Assembly: GCA_003427395.1 (NCBI GenBank)
Contig: BFEA01000589.1
Span: 303,321 to 344,623 of the forward strand
Direction: 5' to 3'
Length of the DNA stretch: 41,303 bases
DNA from: Chara braunii
Taxonomy: Eukaryota; Streptophyta; Charophyceae; Charales; Characeae
Below the pieces are notes generated by a model. The model did no database searches and was not told the DNA's origin. It worked only from the letters and a program-made list of their open reading frames with translations. Both the position numbers and the translations under genes were made by a program. Positions 20,521 through 30,175 of this stretch are shown here, one piece after another; the stretch's first letter is position 1, and each line of letters begins with the position of its first letter.

Positions 20521-22326
20521 TGTCGGGTGCATCGGTCCGGCACCGCACAGGTGCAGCGCGGGACCCTCCCGGTCGCGTCATGCAGGAGTTGGTTTTCATA
20601 ACCCTTCGTCGCAATATACATGGAGCTTCCGCAAGCCGCTCCGGCCAGGTGCGCCAGCCATACCTCTCGCGAGCCCCTACGACAGGATAGGGCCTACGCG
20701 AGGCACGACTTACCTNCNCCTTACGGGAGCTGTCACCTCCCTTCGGTGGGCGTATCCCCGCCGAGCTACCAGTCCACAGTACGAAAGNTAATCAGNTGCA
20801 ATCGCAGAGGTGGACCAGCCGAGGNCGTTTCTCGTTCGNTGTAGCATAGGGGGTACGCGCGGTAATACGCCTCTATCAGACCCGCACGCGAACCGACATC
20901 TTGGGGGGGCTGAGGTCCCAAGCGCGACTCATCGCCGGTCGACTAGGACGCATCCCACACACCACGGGCACTCCACTTTACGAACACTCATACACACAAA
21001 ACGACATATATACGAAACGACACAGTACCAACAACGCGACAACGCTCCTAGCCCCTCAGTAGCCGACCCATAACCTTCCAGTGCGGAAATCGGATAGGCA
21101 TCGGGTGCTGAACTTGTTATAAAACCACGCGGACGCAGGGCATACTCATATCGACTTGCAATGCAGGCGTACACCATCAGTCGCATCGATGGCGTACTAT
21201 GTAGTGCCCATAATNAAGCGGTCCCTCGTGGATTCGAGTACNGCTTATGACACTCAAGTGTCAGACTTGAAGTGTCGTGAGGGCCTAACCTTTCACGACA
21301 TTGCACGGCTGAAGGAATAGTCGTGCAGCCGCCGAGGCACCTCAGGCTCTCGACCTGAGTGTCACGGTAGGCAAATCGAATAGGCTGTTCGCGAAGGGAA
21401 AACCCCTCCCCTGCAAAGCCTAGGGCTTGGGATGTTCTGGACAAGGACCTCGAATCCCGGCCCAAGACAAAATGTCCGACTAAGAAAATCATCAAAAAAA
21501 ACACGAGACAAGAATAAAAGGAGAGACCTCCCCTAAGCCCCTCAGTCTCAGCTTCTGAGTAGGGCTCTAATGTGGGGCTCTTTAATCTATGCAAACATTC
21601 ATCCCAAGTATACCCATGTATACATATATAAGGGCTTTGTTTGTGACGATCATTTTTTTTTTTATGGTCTCACTGGGGTCTCTCACGATAATGCGTATAA
21701 GTGTGACCGCAGGCAACCAAATCCAGAATCTGATTCACAGCTCATACCTGCCTTCACATCAACAAACCAAATCAACAGCCCACACACTACACGGAGTCAA
21801 CCCCAACCGCCTTCGACATTCATACCCCTTGCTTTAGCCATGCAAACCCCAAAACCTCCTGTCCAACCAACCTTAATTTAATACTCAACACCTTTGTCAA
21901 ATGGCCATTCAATAAAAGTCCGGGTGAAACCTTAATAAAACAATGAAATCACCAGGGCTAAAGCCTTTTAGGTTGAGTGTATAGGGAGAGTTGAAATTGA
22001 GTCGTAGACCGACGAATCGGCAACCGACCTATTATCAGTGATAACAGAAGGTGATCCTCAAGGGATCAAGTTGAATCTAGTCCTGAACTTGAATCAAATG
22101 ATCAAGAAGACCTGCAACACACAGCAGGTCAACCCCCACGCTACGATCATAAGTGTATGGAGAACACAACTCCATGACACATCCTCACTCAAAATTTTCT
22201 TATAAGCTTCACCTAAGTCTACCTTTAAGTCAGTGCTTAAGCTGAAGGTAGACCAACTGCAAAGTCTCCCCTATTCTGGGTGGATTGCCTGAATCACCTA
22301 TCAAAATATAATCTGTCTAAACTAAG

Positions 22327-22846
22327 AAAATTTTGGTAGCGCTTCCCGTAGGAAAAGTGTCTTTTAATAATTAATATAAGCCCAGATATGAGAGCAGAAA
22401 TAATCTTTAACTCCTAGAAAGTCAAATTTTGTCTAACTCTCTGAATTAGTAGAAATTTGGGCAGCACTCCCTCTAGAAAGGGAGACTTCCCAGATTTATA
22501 CTAAGTCAGATCTGAAAGCATAATTAATCCCTAACTCTGAAAAGTCAAACTCTATCTAACTCTTTGAATTAGTAGAAATTTGGGCAGCACTCCCTTTAGA
22601 AAGGGAGACTTCTCAGATTTATACTAAGTCAGATATGAAAGCAGAATTTATCTCTAACTCCCTGAATAAGTAAAAATTTGGGCAGCACTCCCTCTAGAAA
22701 ATGAGACTTTCCAGATTTATACTAATCCATATATGGAAAAGACAAGCTGAACTCTGACAAGTCAAAAGTTGACTAACTTCTTGATTTAAAGAAATTTCGG
22801 CAGCGCTTCCCGTAGAAAAAGTAGCTTGCCAAGATTTATACAAAAC
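22327..22846. repeat. Hairpin array 1 in the X LTR (5 tandem units of ~100-120 bp)
   Basis: Units start near 22327, 22453, 22574, 22673 and 22790. A typical unit (22453-22497) has outer arms AAATTTGGG and CCCAGATTT around an inner hairpin CTCCCT-CTAGAA-AGGGAG, followed by ATACTAAGTCAGAT and a TCTAACTC spacer. The last unit instead closes with GGCA and TGCC arms, so the pairing is largely kept while sequence changes. Three homologous units occur in copy C. Confidence 0.65.
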
Positions 22847-23131
22847 CAAGAATAAGAAAATATATCAGAAAATGCAGGAATTGACCTAAGTAAAAAAACG
22901 TTATCACAGAAAAAACAGGAATTGACACTATCTCCTATGGCTCTAGCACGTGGCGAGCAACTACAACAACTACCTATAGTAATGAAACTTAAACAAAATA
23001 GCCATCCCATTCAGTCACATGCAAACCAAACCACCAATGTAAGTACTCTCACCACCCCAAGTTTATTCCATATAGATAGTTCATGAATCTTCAAGTTCTT
23101 GATCCTTATACCCATCTTACATAAGACATAG

Positions 23132-23822
23132 AGCTGGACCATTCGCNATGGAAACAATGNCCAGCTTGTCTTTATGATATACACGAACAGGTTGCACAAC
23201 TACTTCTCTCTTCTTTTGGGCAGATGACTAGGCCATTCGCCATGGAAACAATGCCTAGCCGCCCTGAGCTGTTTTAATATCCAAGGGTTTATTATTTCTC
23301 TGACTTTGTTTTCAAAAAGAAAAAGAAAATATGGGCAGGGGACTGAAACCATTCGCAGTAGAAACAATGTTCAGCTTGCCCAAACTATTTCCATTTATAC
23401 TTTGTATTTCCCTTTTTCTCTTCTTAATGATATGGCTTAACGCTGGACCATTCACAGTAGAAACAATGCCAACTGCCAGTTCACATGCAAATGTACATAA
23501 AATACTTCCCCTTTATACTCAGTTTAACTTATGTGTGTGGTTTTCAGGCTAAACCATTCACCATGGAAACAATGCTTAGCCTTAGACCAGAAATCCTCCC
23601 TCAGAATAAACAAGAACTTAAACTCCTTCAATCAGGCAAACCCCGAGAGTTAACTAGAGCAAGCAGGTCATTCACCATGGAAACAATGCCTGGTTCCCCA
23701 GAAAACAACTAAATAAACACAGCAACCAGACCATTCACCTTGGAAATAATGCCTGGTCCTTCAAAAAATTGTCCAAATAAAACACAGCCCTGAGCCATTC
23801 ACCATGGAAACAATGCTCAGGC
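23132..23822. repeat. Hairpin array 2 in the X LTR: 8 units, one conserved loop, different stems
   Basis: Each unit has a loop close to CATTCACCATGGAAACAAT, flanked by arms that differ between units: AGCTGG/CCAGCT (23132-23166), CTAGGC/GCCTAG (23228-23258), CTGAAAC/GTTCAG with an outer GGGCA/TGCCC-like pair (23334-23380), weak TGG/CCA (23441-23474), AGGCTAAAC/GCTTAGCCT (23546-23582, one mismatch), CAGGT/GCCTG (23664-23692, one G-T), ACCAGAC/GCCTGGT (23725-23757, one mismatch) and CCTGAGC/GCTCAGG (23789-23821, perfect). Spacing is about 60-115 bp. Conserved loops with co-varying arms indicate that the stem-loop shape itself is kept. Confidence 0.85.
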
Positions 23823-25498
23823 TTTGGTTGACCCGGTCAAACGCATGCAGTCTACCTTCCTCCCATCTTCCCCCAGTTCATCCCTTCGTCTGCTTTCAAT
23901 CAGAACAAAAATAAAAACTTAGGCTTCACTCTCACCCATTCTTTCCAGTTAGTCTGATTAGTCCTGAAGAGAAAGCAAAAACCATAGGGACCAACGCATG
24001 CATACAACAATCATACTGCAGGGAGATAGGCAAACATAGGTAGTAGTGGGGTTTATACAGATAAAGATGATTTACCTGAAGGTTCCCTGCCTCTAGAACC
24101 TCGCCTAGGTTCCGGCAGAGCTCCCGCAATCGGTGGGTGGACTCCCCACAGAGTCTTGATGTGGACCTACGGGTTGCAATCCCGCCTACCGCCTTCCCCT
24201 CGTAACCAAGGACTAGACTTAGACTGAGAAGGGAAGATAGAGAAGATTCAGAGACTCTCAGATAGAAGGTTGGTGCGCTCAGACTCGCAGGAGAGGGTCT
24301 TGATTCCTTGATGCGCCTGAGGGCCCCGCAATGGTGGCCAAATCGCAACAGCTCGGTCAAACCTCCGACATCGAACTGTCGAGGTCAATCTTTTTTTTTT
24401 TTTTGACTCCTCAACTCTCAATAGCGACCTTCCTTCGCAGCGCCTGACTACCTCCCCAAGTTACAATGTCGCTTGACCGCCGCTCTAATCAACAGGGAAA
24501 GTCAACACTCTCCACAACTACCTCTCCGACGACTTTCCTCGTCGCCGCCATGATCCCCCAGTCAACGATCTCAATCCCTCCGCAAGCTCGGGCAACGTAC
24601 TAGCGAGTAGGTGAGCCTCCAGCCTTGCTGCTCATCCTCTCTCCTCTCCCTGCCCGCCGAAACAGCAACTCACATTGCACTCCAAACCGCACTTACTGCA
24701 GCTGAGGACCCCAGTTCCGTCAAAGCCACAGGCAGCGCCCTCTTCCATCTGAGCGGTAACAACGCAGCCTAGAAGAGTCGCGCTCGGGTACCACCTACTT
24801 TNTATGCCCCATCCGAAGTGCCACAAGGNTCGNACAACTCACCACTCACACCACANNANNTNTGCGCAGTAACTCAGTGNNTCCATAATGCCACAGTGAC
24901 AACATCAATAAGCCACAACTTAAAACGTAGCCCCGGGAGAGAACACAGTCCTTTCTCATGCTACTGCAAACCACAGGATGGCCNGGNTAGCCATGCAGTA
25001 AGCANCACGTACACCTTNGATAACGCAGTCTTCACCTAAGCTCTCGCGAATAGGCATTCCCCTTCTGTGGTCAGCGACACAGGCAGCGCACCAGTTAGCT
25101 GATAAACCTGCATTCCACGCCCTGCCCTTTCGCTATCCCGATTCTCAACAAGTTTGNGAAGAAAGAAAAAAANGTGTATCTTCTGCTGNAAACCGGGCAA
25201 ATACATCGATTATTGTTTCACCTCCCACGCATTCGCTGCCCCTGACGCCACGGAATCCATTACTCCAATCCGGAATCCGCCTCCACCCACGAACTCGCCC
25301 CATCTCAAAGCTCCGGTTTACTCCTCAATCCTACCCGATTTCGCCGTGAGCCGAGTGGAAACTTCTCTTACCTGTCCCGCCATATCTATAACTCTGCGCG
25401 GCCCCTTACTAACAGAACTCTAGAACTAATCACTAACCTCTGATTCTAACACTACCACCCAACCCGCCATACGTCAAAACCTCCAACTTGCCTCCTAT

Positions 25499-26283
25499 CT
25501 CGCTCGATATCTTCAAGGATCGAGCGAGACTCGAACTTCTTCTTTTTATTACTTTTCTTCCTCCTACATGCACCTAACACACTTTCTGTTCAGATTCACT
25601 TTCCCTTCTAACTCCAATCCTAGTCAACTAACCTTAGAACTAACTATGCCATCAGAATCGCTTTGCCTAAGAACTTCGGTGTAGTATCTTACCTCACTCG
25701 AATCCATCGAGGATCGAGTGAGATTCGAATCTTTCACTCCCATCTTCGCCAGTCCCCGCCATAACTCCGCGCGGGGCTTGTCTTCACTAACTCCTATTCT
25801 ACTAACCTATTGCTAGAACTAACCTCGGAATCGCGGTCGCCTGGGGCTAAGATCCCCAAATCAAATCCCTCCTCGCCTAAATCCGATCGAAAACAGGGGA
25901 GATAAGTGTTTCTTCGTCCTTCCTTGTCTTCACTCCCGCCATCTCTTCACTTCGCCGCACTTACTTCTCTTCTAACCCTCTAATCTACTAACCTCCTAAT
26001 CTAGTCACTAATACTAAAAACTAACCTCATAGTTGATTTCGCCCGGGGTGAAAACCCCAAAATCACCCCNTCCCTTACTCAAATCCATNGCGGAATGAGG
26101 GAGGCAGATGTTTTTTTTTCCTTCGTCGTTTCTTCGTCCCCCATGGCTCCGCGCAGCCATTTTTCTTCCTACCTCCTTCTATACTAACTATCTTTTCATT
26201 CTGACTACAGCGATGAACTCGCCCTATCAAAAAAACCCCAACTAACACTCTAACTCACTCGATTCCATTATGAATCGAGTGAG
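25499..26283. repeat. Hairpin array 3, units of ~180-195 bp
   Basis: Strong stems recur: CTCGCTCGAT/ATCGAGCGAG (25499-25528, 10 bp), CTCACTCGA/TCGAGTGAG (25693-25722, 9 bp) and CTCACTCGATTC/GAATCGAGTGAG (26254-26283, 12 bp, 6-nt loop). Two weaker units lie near 25873-25905 (CTCGCCT/AGGGGAG) and 26074-26104. The CGC/GCG versus CAC/GTG change in the first two stems is present in both arms. Each hairpin is followed by a TTCTTC-rich run, then a short CCATxxCTCCGCGC block and CTAAC-rich sequence. Confidence 0.7.
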
Positions 26284-26624
26284 ATCTTGATTCTTCGTTC
26301 CCACCTTTCTCTTTGCTTGCTCCCTCTATTTTTGCTCCCTCCGAATGTACCCGGCGCGACTGTGCGTCCGGATTCACTCCCTTCACTCGACTGTTTCCCT
26401 GGTCCTTCACCACCGTCCCTCTCGTTGCTTACTACTTCCTGTCCGCGGCTAGACACAACTTTCCCTCTGCTGCACCTGGTCACATCTCATCACCCTCTTA
26501 TCCCTTCGATGCCCCCGCCATGTTAATTTCCCTTCATCTCTGGCTGCACCTGATTCATGCCCGCGTCCAAGTTCGTCCATTCTTCTTCACTGCCCGTTGC
26601 GCCTATCCACCCGCTGCCTCCTCC

Positions 26625-26710
26625 GGCCTAATAGCGCCCGCACAGCCCGTTGCCTGCTGCCTTCTCTGGCCTAACAACGCCCGCACAGCCCGTTGCTTGC
26701 TGCCTTCGCA
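26625..26710. repeat. 43-bp direct tandem repeat (2 copies)
   Basis: Copies start GGCCTAATAGCGCCCGCACA at 26625 and GGCCTAACAACGCCCGCACA at 26668 and run in register to 26710 with few differences. They lie in C-rich non-coding sequence. Confidence 0.85.
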
Positions 26711-28080
26711 GCGCTGCACCTAGCCCCACTGTGCTACCGCCCGACACACACCCACTGCTCCGCTTGCCCCGTAGTGGCCTGTCATGGCCAGCGCAACGCT
26801 CAATAGTGCAGCAGCCCGGTCTTAGCTCGCTCTCCTGCTTTTGCCACCCCACCGGCCTCGCCCTTTCGTCACTGCGAGGTCTGACAACACCCAAATACCG
26901 AGAGAAGCAATCGGTTGTCGGACCTCACTTGTTTATGCATATCATTCTTGTGAAGGGGTCGTGCTAAGCTTCTCTGTATCGTTCCAATTGTAACAGATGC
27001 CCCGACAGCCTACCACCTACAGCACCCTGCGGCCCTACACAGTAGCCCCGGGTAATTCAGAGATGTCGTTTTCACTCCTCTGGCTCCGTCNACTGGACTT
27101 GGACACAGGCCTGTGTCACAACAGCTCACGAGTATACCCACCGAACTAGGCTCCCGGGTCCCGCACCACCCACTCTGCCGCGCCCCAGGCAAAACGTGGC
27201 GTGGTTAAGGGTAGCGCAAACCGCCACCAACACAACCTGCAATTGCACTTCAGGCAACTCCGTGGATACAACCCACTCTACGCGACCCTATATCAACCCC
27301 GGTATCGCGTCCCGCTTTAAAAAGATGAAAGCTAAAACAAAAATGACAAGAGGTATATAAAAAAAAAAATTAATAAAAAAAACAAAACGGGAAAAGGGAG
27401 GTTCCCGTGGATCGGGCCCGCCGTCGCACCCGCCAACAAAACCGAGGGGAATAACCCTTCCGAGCCCTCAGCCCCTCAGGTTTCGCTCCACTCTGCTCCG
27501 TTGCTGTTGCGCCGACGCCCGCTGGCTTCGATCCCCGAACCTCCGTAATAGTAATCCAATGCCGTAACCTATAGGGCTAAGCCCAAGCCTGAGACCCACG
27601 TCCGCAGAATACCATACAAGACGGTGGGGCGCAGCGTTTTGGGCCAACAAAACGGTTGCGCGGCTCCCAGTGCCCGCGCCGGCTTGCTTATACCATGCCA
27701 TAATTGCCCCGCGCGCCATCCTACGACATCCCGCTTACCGCACGAAATCGCGCCGTTATTGTCGATGCCGTCGTCGAGGTCGTTCTCCGCACACGCTCTC
27801 GACTCGGTCAAATGTACTAATCAAAAGAAAATATCCTTAATTCCTGCTTAATCAAAAATAAATAAATAATAATATCACTAAGCAAAACGACCGAGGTCCG
27901 GGCCGGCTTTACAATCAACAACAAAAAAGAATCAAGCGCGCCTTAAACCCTGCGCGCCCACGCACTCGCTATTCTAGTCAACCTTCCCGTCAACGTAACT
28001 CACAGACGCGGCCGCGCTTAGCGCGGTATACTTAAACTTTAAGCCAAACAATCTTCTGTTACTTGCAAAAACCAGAGCGG

Positions 28081-28701
28081 ATACCCTTCTAAGGGTATTC
28101 GCACCGACAGCCTTACCGGACCATATTAAGCGACGTCCCCGTCGCTTCGCCAAATCTGAAAGCTATAAATCCATTCACACTCCAAATGCTGACGAAAGAA
28201 ATGAGCCAATCCGATTAGCCGACAAACACAGGGTAGAGGCCTCCATCAAACCATGCCTCCACAACTATATGCTGGCAGGTTTCTAACCTGGGTCTCACAC
28301 CGTCCAGAAATTAGGACACTTGCAGCATAAGTTCCAAAGACCTTCACAATCGTCCTCTCCCCGGTCTTAGACAACCTTCGGCTTCTCGTTGTGTGTCCCT
28401 AGTCCTGGCAAAACTAGGGACGCGGGCCTTAACCGAGACCTTTGAAGGCACTCTCGCCTTCTTTCTCAAAATCTTTCGCAATCAAATATATATGTAAACT
28501 TAATATTCACTCCGCTTTTTCTGCACCGCATTGTTATTTAACGGCAGTACCCTCGTTGGTTACGCAACGATAAGGTTTCTCCTGATAGGCACTCAATTAG
28601 GACCTCCCAAAATCTCTACCTTCACTATCCCACGGAGTAATTTCCCTGGGGCGGGTAACTCCCCTTAAACTCTTATCCCGTGGTCTCGCAACCAGGTTGC
28701 G
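28081..28701. repeat. Cluster of seven short perfect hairpins with unrelated stems
   Basis: ATACCCTT/AAGGGTAT (28081-28098), AAGCGACG/CGTCGCTT (28128-28147), CAGGTT/AACCTG (28276-28290), GTCCCTAGT/ACTAGGGAC (28395-28421), GAAGGC/GCCTTC (near 28444-28461), TCGTTG/CAACGA (28553-28570) and CGCAAC/GTTGCG (28687-28701). All are perfect with loops of 2-9 nt. Several are followed by CGC or CGCC. No tRNA or rRNA fold was recognised. Confidence 0.6.
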
Positions 28702-29400
28702 CCGGTTAGCAGCCATCCAATGGGGTTACGCCCTAGAGGTACTAACTTCTTTTCCGTTAGCTTGGTCTTTCTTCAATATGTCTCAGAATTAGCACCAGTG
28801 GTTAAACGGGTGCGTCGCAAAACAAAATCACAGGCCCACTGCGCGATACGCAGAGGTCCGAAGGCATTTATCAGCCCTCCTTCAATAGGCATGGCCTCCT
28901 TCGCACGCTTACAAACAAAATCACTGCTAAATCCACCAGGCCGTGACCCCTGACTTGATCAGAGCCAGCAGCCACCCACCCTGAGACATCTCTCGCCCTG
29001 TACTCATTGCGACTTTCTCAAACATTCAAACAAAAAGTGGCCCCTTTTCGTCAGACTTTATCACCCATCGAACAACTCATCATGCCATAAATCAATTTAC
29101 TCACTTCTGAGGATGAGTCTTTTAACAAAAAAACACTCCCCTTTTCCAATCTCTCACATGTGTGGTTGTACTCTGATGTATGATGAGTTTGTGTGGACAA
29201 TGTGTGAAAAACCTTTTATGTATCTTGGGTAGTGTGAATATGATTGTAAGTAAAACTGTCTACTCCTCGGTATACTTGTGCGACCTGCCCACAGCAGCTG
29301 ATAAGGTAGAGTATAAGGGGAGGAAGCGCAGTCCGTTTGTGAAAGTTATCTAAGTTGTGATGAAGACCCATAAGATGGTCTCTCAGTGATGTTCTGTTTT

Positions 29401-29593
29401 ATGATGGGACCCCTTTAGATTTTGGAAAAGAGAGGGGATGTTTTGTGATGTTTTGTGATGTAACGAAACCCCTCATGATTTTGAGAGAGGAGGTGTTTTG
29501 TTTATGATGAGACCCTCGTGATTTCTGGAAGAGGGAATGTATTGTTTTATGGCGAGACCCCTCGCGATTTTTGGAAGAGGGGGTGTTTTGATT
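29401..29593. repeat. Tandem array of four ~45-bp units with internal CCCCTC/GAGGGG arms
   Basis: Units start at 29401, 29458, 29504 and 29549, each ATGxxGxGACCCCTxxxGATTTTxGxxAGAGGGxxTGTTTTG. A fifth, truncated unit begins at 29594. The first unit is lengthened by a duplicated TTTTGTGATG. The ORF 29698-29399 merely translates the repeat (recurring SRGSxHKQNT-like peptides) and is not supported as a gene. Confidence 0.8.
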
Positions 29594-29978
29594 ATGAAGA
29601 GAGCCCCTTGACATATAAGAATGGTCCCTGAAGGAAACCTCATCATAATATACACTTAGGGAGTACAATGTCTCACACAGAAAGTGTCTCCAAATCATAA
29701 CTTGCTCAACTCAAGCCACACCAAACCGACACTGACAACTACCCTTAGAATACATGTCAGATCTGTCTCTCAAAGGCCAGGGCGTAGGCCACCTAAATAT
29801 GTACATGCCTCATCTAAACCACCCTGACCCTCAAAACCCCAACTCAGTAGAAACACTAGAGTTCAAATCTAGATTAACAGTAATCATCAAAATGTCTTCT
29901 AAGTCTAAGAGAGTATCACACAGAACCTAAGTTGATGTCTCACAAAATGCCCGCTCGCTTATATAGACAAAGTCGGCC

Positions 29979-30170
29979 CTACCTCCTCAACTCCTCCTGG
30001 TTTTGCCTATATAACTGAGCCCTAAGTCCATCTGCGGACTCCTCTACTATCCTACCCTGTCTATCATACATTTTACCCCCTACCTCTGAGATCTTCCCTG
30101 CTGCCTTATCCTCAAGAAACTTGAGACAGTCCAAAGCCAGATGCACGTCCCTTTTGCAGTAAAAACATAG
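29979..30170 (-). pseudogene. Second Gag-like protein, nucleocapsid end with CCHC knuckle
   Basis: Directly after the stop of the large ORF 32599-30176, another frame reads CFYCKRDVHLALDC (about 30126-30167), a perfect CX2CX4HX4C knuckle. KFLEDKAAGKISEV, KMYDRQGRVVEESADGLR and AQLYRQNQEELRR then lead to a TAG at 29979-29981. In the same frame upstream is PPPQPRKRKFKRKVD and a TAA. A frameshift in the last part of the large ORF joins them. This makes the post-pol ORF a Gag with its own nucleocapsid. Confidence 0.75.
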
Positions 30171-30175
30171 TTAAT

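Larger units (their letters stand above)
20521..24370 (-). repeat. 3' LTR of element X (copy D)
   Basis: On the plus strand it begins TGTCGG at 20521 and I place its other end at CCGACA (24365-24370), giving 6-bp terminal inverted repeats of the TG..CA type. The left edge is fixed by comparison with the second copy at 39644 and with copy C. The right edge is inferred, since the second copy runs off the window, and could instead lie some 20 bp further right next to the T-run at 24391-24404. A 3.85-kb LTR is long. It contains hairpin arrays 1 and 2 in what would be U3. ORFs inside are short and unsupported. Confidence 0.7.
24371..29978. other. Long non-coding 3' region of element X
   Basis: Between the second Gag-like ORF and the 3' LTR lie 5.6 kb with no supported gene on either strand. 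It is C-rich on the plus strand from 24400 to 26900, contains N bases near 24800-25190, and holds hairpin array 3, a 43-bp direct repeat, a hairpin cluster and a 45-bp tandem array (listed separately). Some of it may be unrelated insertions. Short ORFs such as 24360-23932 and 26313-26723 lack motifs. Confidence 0.5.

Noticed and set aside
20929-21594. 221-residue minus-strand ORF in the LTR, repeated in part at 40052-40717
   Set aside because: Broken in the second copy, no motif, and contains ambiguous bases; conservation is explained by the LTR duplication.
23132-23822. CRISPR-like appearance: eight near-regular repeats with partial dyad symmetry
   Set aside because: Repeat arms vary from unit to unit, spacing is uneven, the context is an LTR in a eukaryotic genome, and no cas gene is present.
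25780-26190. Repeated TACTAAC words suggesting intron branch points of a multi-exon gene
   Set aside because: No consistent splice sites or coding flanks; the words are part of a ~190-bp repeat unit.
22327-26283. Self-cleaving ribozyme arrays (retrozyme-like hammerheads)
   Set aside because: The hammerhead core words CTGATGA and the matching GAAA box were not found in the units.
28081-28700. tRNA or rRNA fragments suggested by many short stems
   Set aside because: No cloverleaf, T-loop or conserved rRNA core sequence could be found.
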